Positions 4,897 through 7,500 of a DNA stretch of 7,500 bases are shown in pieces. A model generated the notes under the pieces. The model saw only the letters and a list, made by a program, of their open reading frames with translations, did no database searches and had not been told where the DNA came from. The stretch's first letter is position 1. Each line of letters begins with the position of its first letter. The translations under genes were made by a program, and so were the position numbers. Source of the stretch: Candidatus Sungbacteria bacterium RIFCSPLOWO2_01_FULL_47_10 (lineage in GTDB: Bacteria; Patescibacteriota; Minisyncoccia; Sungbacterales; GWA2-42-14); contig MHQO01000034.1 in NCBI GenBank assembly GCA_001820675.1, positions 1-7,500 of the forward strand. The letters are read 5' to 3'.

Positions 4897-7359
4897 ATGA
4901 TAATGAATAAAAAAACGGGTAAGATTTTAACCCTTATCGCCATTATTGCGATTGTTTTTGCATACACTGCTTGGCCGTTTTCCATCTCTGCCGGAGGGCT
5001 CGGCAATTCTGCCGGAGGGTTTAGCTCCCAAAGCTTAACTGGCGTCTTTAAAACTTTTTCCATCATTACTCAAATTGTCGGGTATGCAACGATTCTTGTC
5101 GGGATTATTCAAATGATTGATATGATGGCGGGGCTTGGGGCGGCACAATGCGCTTCGGTGTACCATTCGGGATACGGAACATGCTCAAGAAGCGCTTTGC
5201 AATATACACATGAATCCGATGCGCGATTTATTGATATTTTTGTCGAAGATCCGCCATCTGCAAAAGACTTTCTCGAAAATCCATCCGGGCTCGATAGGGT
5301 CGCGTTAACATGGCAATCCGATGCGAATCCCGGGGGACCGCTTATTATTAATTATATTGAAGTTGAAGATATTACGGGAAGTTCTCTCGGGGGGGAAGAT
5401 TCCACCGACCGGGAGGATCTGGTGTATCGGTCCCCCTTGACCGTTTGCGATGATGCGCTTCAAACCGATGCGGCACATTTGCGATACGGCGGGACGTATC
5501 GAGCAACCATCGTCATGGGGAATTGCAATTATAACGCGTGTGAACAGCCCCCCCCCGTTATTCAGGAGCTGAACGTCGTTACCACCGTAAAAAAAGATGT
5601 TTCTTCGGAGTTTTTCGCCGGTTCATTTTTTGCGATGTTTGATACCGGAAATTATGAAAGTTTTACCAGCGTGCCCACCTGCAGTAATGATGAAGCCGCT
5701 ACGTTAGAGTTTACGGTTCCCGCGCTTCCCGATTTGAATGTGGATCTGAAAGCGAACGGGAGCGACATACTTGATCCGGACTGGCTTGGCACGGACGTGA
5801 CACTTTCATGGACAACGGAATATGCCGATTTTTGTACATTCGGAATGAATCCCGAGATAACCGTGTCGAAGGCGACATATGCGGCAAATTGCGGCGCGCC
5901 GACCGACTGTACCACCGAGGCGAGCTATAAGTGCGATGGAAAGGAATCGTGCAGTTATGATCATAAGATGTCTGGTCCGGTTGGTGAAGTATTGGGAAAA
6001 GATTATTGTCCCGGGTATGATCCGGCGTACGGCTGTTACAAAGATATGACCGTCGAATATGTATGCAACGGCGTTTCGCGTACGGCGTATAACGGTTTTG
6101 CCGATTACAATCCCACGTTTCTTGAATGTCCTCAAGGTTCGCTCCCGCTCGAGGGAAGCATGACGGTAGTACCCGCGGCAAGTACTGCGCGATATACCCT
6201 TACCTGCACTGGCCCCGGGCATCAGTACACTCCTGCTCCCAAGCAGAAGAGTTTTTACCAGGTAAGCGCCGCGACGACAACCGTTTTTGACTTCGGGAAA
6301 GAACATACGTTCGGCGCTTTAAAGCTTGATACGATCGAAGCGAATTTTATGTGGAAGTGGGAGGACGGCGGTACGATAGGGTGGCATCTTGGGGATGCGG
6401 CGATTCCTGCGGGCAAAACGGGAAATATATTTCAGAGTTTGAAAGACGACGGCGGCAACGGTGTTCCGGGTCCGTCGTGTCCGTGGTATGCCGGCAATGA
6501 AGAGGCATATGAGTATTGCATGTCTATTACCGACTCTGTGTGGGATTCCGATGCAAAGACATTATCGCTTTCATGGATCGGATATACCGATCGATGGCTG
6601 AATTATAGCGACGTACCCGCGTATACCGGCACAGTTGAGGGCGTACCGTATACCATACCCGGTTTCCAAGCACCTGTCCCGTTGACCACTTTTCGGGTTG
6701 CTCCATATGGATTAGCAATCGGGTCCGACTTTGTGGACTTTACGACCCTGCCCCCGCCCCCGCTTCCTCCGCCGCCAACACCCATAGGCGAAAGTCCGGT
6801 TATCCGGCGATTCGATATTTTTCCCGAACCGCCATTTGCGCCAGGAGATACGATTGGTTTCGAATGGGAAGCTGATAACGCCGAATATTGCCGGCTTGAA
6901 ACCGTTGTTGTTCCGACCGAGGTGCCGCCGGAGCCATTGTTCGATTATGCTGTTGAAATGGGCGTGCCTTCGGTAACGATGTTCGCATCTGCAGGCGCAT
7001 CCGCGACGAATACTGTTATTGGGACGCTTCTTGCGGGCAGTACTCAATTCGTGTCATATATTGTTTCCGGCCTTCCGCAGGGAGTGGGTATATTGGCACT
7101 TCCCGTTTTTTGTCCGCTTTCATGCAAAACCAACATGAAACTTACGATCGGATCTTCGCCCCCTTCTCCCGGAACATACCCGGTGATGATAACCGGAACT
7201 GCGGCAAAGATTGAGCGGGCGGCAAGTTTCATTCTTGAAATTATTCCTCCTCCGCTCCCGCCGTCCCCGCCGCCGTGTCCATGTCCGTTGAAGATTGATC
7301 CAAAAACAGGGGAATCATATTGCCCGGCCCCGGATCCAAAATCTGGTTCATGTCCATAG
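4897..7359 (+). CDS. Large cysteine-rich exported multidomain protein with lectin-like and Ig-like domains
   Basis: An 820-residue protein that looks like a surface adhesin. Lys-rich N-terminus, then hydrophobic segment 10-30 (signal peptide or anchor) and a second one at 54-80. Next: an Ig/FN3-like module (about 131-232, with VALTWQS and TYRATIV), the opening of an Ig-like domain (VTLSWTTEYADFC, 301-313), a SUEL/Gal_Lectin-like segment (about 317-390), and the closing Ig strand RYTLTCTGPG (432-441). Residues 442-617 are unassigned but include a W-rich part (SLSWIGYTDRW). Then polyproline (619-629), a half Ig-like unit with FEWEADNAEYC (655-665), a complete Ig-like domain (about 681-783, SGLPQG ... 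FCPLSCKT ... GTYPVMITGTA), and a Pro/Cys-rich tail (784-820). I count 25 cysteines, fitting disulfide bonds outside the cytoplasm. ATG 4897 overlaps an upstream TGA in another frame; ATG 4903 is equally possible. Export and adhesion are inferences; no enzyme motif was seen. Confidence 0.88.
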   Translation: MIMNKKTGKILTLIAIIAIVFAYTAWPFSISAGGLGNSAGGFSSQSLTGVFKTFSIITQIVGYATILVGIIQMIDMMAGLGAAQCASVYHSGYGTCSRSALQYTHESDARFIDIFVEDPPSAKDFLENPSGLDRVALTWQSDANPGGPLIINYIEVEDITGSSLGGEDSTDREDLVYRSPLTVCDDALQTDAAHLRYGGTYRATIVMGNCNYNACEQPPPVIQELNVVTTVKKDVSSEFFAGSFFAMFDTGNYESFTSVPTCSNDEAATLEFTVPALPDLNVDLKANGSDILDPDWLGTDVTLSWTTEYADFCTFGMNPEITVSKATYAANCGAPTDCTTEASYKCDGKESCSYDHKMSGPVGEVLGKDYCPGYDPAYGCYKDMTVEYVCNGVSRTAYNGFADYNPTFLECPQGSLPLEGSMTVVPAASTARYTLTCTGPGHQYTPAPKQKSFYQVSAATTTVFDFGKEHTFGALKLDTIEANFMWKWEDGGTIGWHLGDAAIPAGKTGNIFQSLKDDGGNGVPGPSCPWYAGNEEAYEYCMSITDSVWDSDAKTLSLSWIGYTDRWLNYSDVPAYTGTVEGVPYTIPGFQAPVPLTTFRVAPYGLAIGSDFVDFTTLPPPPLPPPPTPIGESPVIRRFDIFPEPPFAPGDTIGFEWEADNAEYCRLETVVVPTEVPPEPLFDYAVEMGVPSVTMFASAGASATNTVIGTLLAGSTQFVSYIVSGLPQGVGILALPVFCPLSCKTNMKLTIGSSPPSPGTYPVMITGTAAKIERAASFILEIIPPPLPPSPPPCPCPLKIDPKTGESYCPAPDPKSGSCP
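5548..5556 (+). repeat. Nine-C homopolymer inside the exported protein gene
   Basis: Nine consecutive C encode P218-P220. Three identical CCC proline codons follow CAG, whose final G bounds the run. A seven-G run (5389-5395) lies about 150 bases upstream in the same gene, encoding part of SSLGGED. Gain or loss of one base at either would frameshift the protein within its first third. Such runs are known slipped-strand sites in surface genes of other bacteria and also common sequencing-error sites. Confidence 0.7.
5845..6066 (+). other. SUEL/Gal_Lectin-like carbohydrate-binding segment within the exported protein
   Basis: Residues 317-390 of the exported protein follow the order of the sea-urchin-egg-lectin/rhamnose-binding fold: ITVSKATYAANC (321-332, compare family pattern I-x-I-x2-A-x-YG ... 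C), C338, YKCDGKESC (344-352, compare C-x-GK-x-SC), DYCPG (369-373, compare DPCxG) and KDMTVEYVC (382-390, compare KYLxVxYxC). The cysteines are C332, C338, C346, C352, C371, C380 and C390. In known members this fold binds galactose or rhamnose. The assignment is by motif memory only; the conserved Phe-Gly-Asp before Pro-Cys is degenerate here (LGKDYC). Confidence 0.6.
6937..7245 (+). other. C-terminal Ig-like beta-sandwich domain of the exported protein
   Basis: Residues 681-783 follow a layout frequent in exported proteins of Patescibacteria-like genomes. A starting strand (FDYAVEM) is followed by SVTMFASAGASATNTV, then SGLPQGVGI, a paired-Cys loop FCPLSCKT (C739, C743), KLTIGSSPPSPGTYPV, and ITGTAAKIERAASFILEI. 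It is probably a stalk or spacer domain with an internal disulfide. I recognise it by pattern and cannot give a family accession. Confidence 0.55.
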
Positions 7360-7441
7360 AATGAAGAAATGATTCAGGTGATGCGGGTTGAATAGGAGAT
7401 TGCCATTTTATCTTTTTCGGCGCGTTCGTGTAGTTGCAAAA

Positions 7442-7500
7442 ATGAAAAAGAAAATCACAATTTTATCTGCAATCGTTTTTATGTTTCTTGGCACATTCAC
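7442..7500 (+). CDS. Start of a probable exported protein (3'-partial)
   Basis: ATG at 7442 opens a frame running off the right edge with 19 complete codons: MKKKITILSAIVFMFLGTF. Three lysines followed by an uninterrupted hydrophobic stretch are a typical signal peptide or signal anchor beginning. It lies 82 bases after the exported adhesin-like gene on the same strand, with no obvious terminator between, so it may belong to the same transcription unit. There is no Shine-Dalgarno directly upstream; an AGGAG at 7394-7398 is 43 bases away. The frame stays open back to 7382 and includes TTG codons at 7388 and 7400, so a longer N-terminus cannot be excluded. The mature function is not visible. 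Confidence 0.6.
   Translation, partial: MKKKITILSAIVFMFLGTF

Noticed and set aside
5711..6306. Long antisense frames of 156 and 166 residues
   Set aside because: They are shadows of the exported protein gene, rich in Arg and Cys without domain logic, and have no promoter or ribosome site.
7360..7441. Possible terminator or promoter before the last gene
   Set aside because: I found no stem with a T tract and no paired -35/-10 boxes; only an AGGAG at 7394-7398 too far from the ATG.
1..7500. Recoded TGA (Gracilibacteria-type code)
   Set aside because: TGA ends four well-supported genes at sensible family lengths, including both ATGA junctions.

Overview
The window reads as a compact bacterial chromosome segment with every convincing gene on the + strand, standard stop codons (TGA ends four of the genes, so TGA is not recoded here), and start codons without clear Shine-Dalgarno sequences. 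The large exported protein combines Ig-like modules of the 'LxWxxxxAxxC ... YTLTCTGPG' type with proline spacers. I associate that style with Patescibacteria/CPR (Parcubacteria-like) genomes. The assignment is an inference from style, not a proven placement.

Region 1 (1-3487) is a translationally coupled glycosyltransferase operon. It has two tandem, related GT4 (GT-B fold) enzymes and a third enzyme of the trehalose synthase TreT type. Both junctions are ATGA stop/start overlaps, and a strong intrinsic terminator follows. The first gene is cut by the left edge. Together they probably make a small glucoside such as trehalose and/or build a surface or storage glycan; acceptors cannot be read from sequence.

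Region 2 (3488-3665) is a short intergenic region with a perfect TATAAT box (weak -35), which probably starts a new transcription unit.

Region 3 (3666-7500) is an envelope-directed cluster: a small CxxC thioredoxin-fold protein, a six-helix membrane protein, an 820-residue cysteine-rich exported multidomain protein, and the first 19 codons of another protein starting with a signal sequence. The most striking item is in the 820-residue protein. A stretch with the cysteine pattern of the SUEL/rhamnose-binding (Gal_Lectin) fold appears to be inserted inside an Ig-like domain, between its first half and its closing YTLTCTGPG strand. This suggests a carbohydrate-binding surface adhesin. It also carries a 9-C homopolymer, polyproline spacers, a half Ig-like unit, and a Pro/Cys-rich C-terminal tail.

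No RNA genes, insertion sequences, CRISPR arrays or origins were seen. The only non-coding stretches are 3430-3665 and 7360-7441, both under 300 bases.
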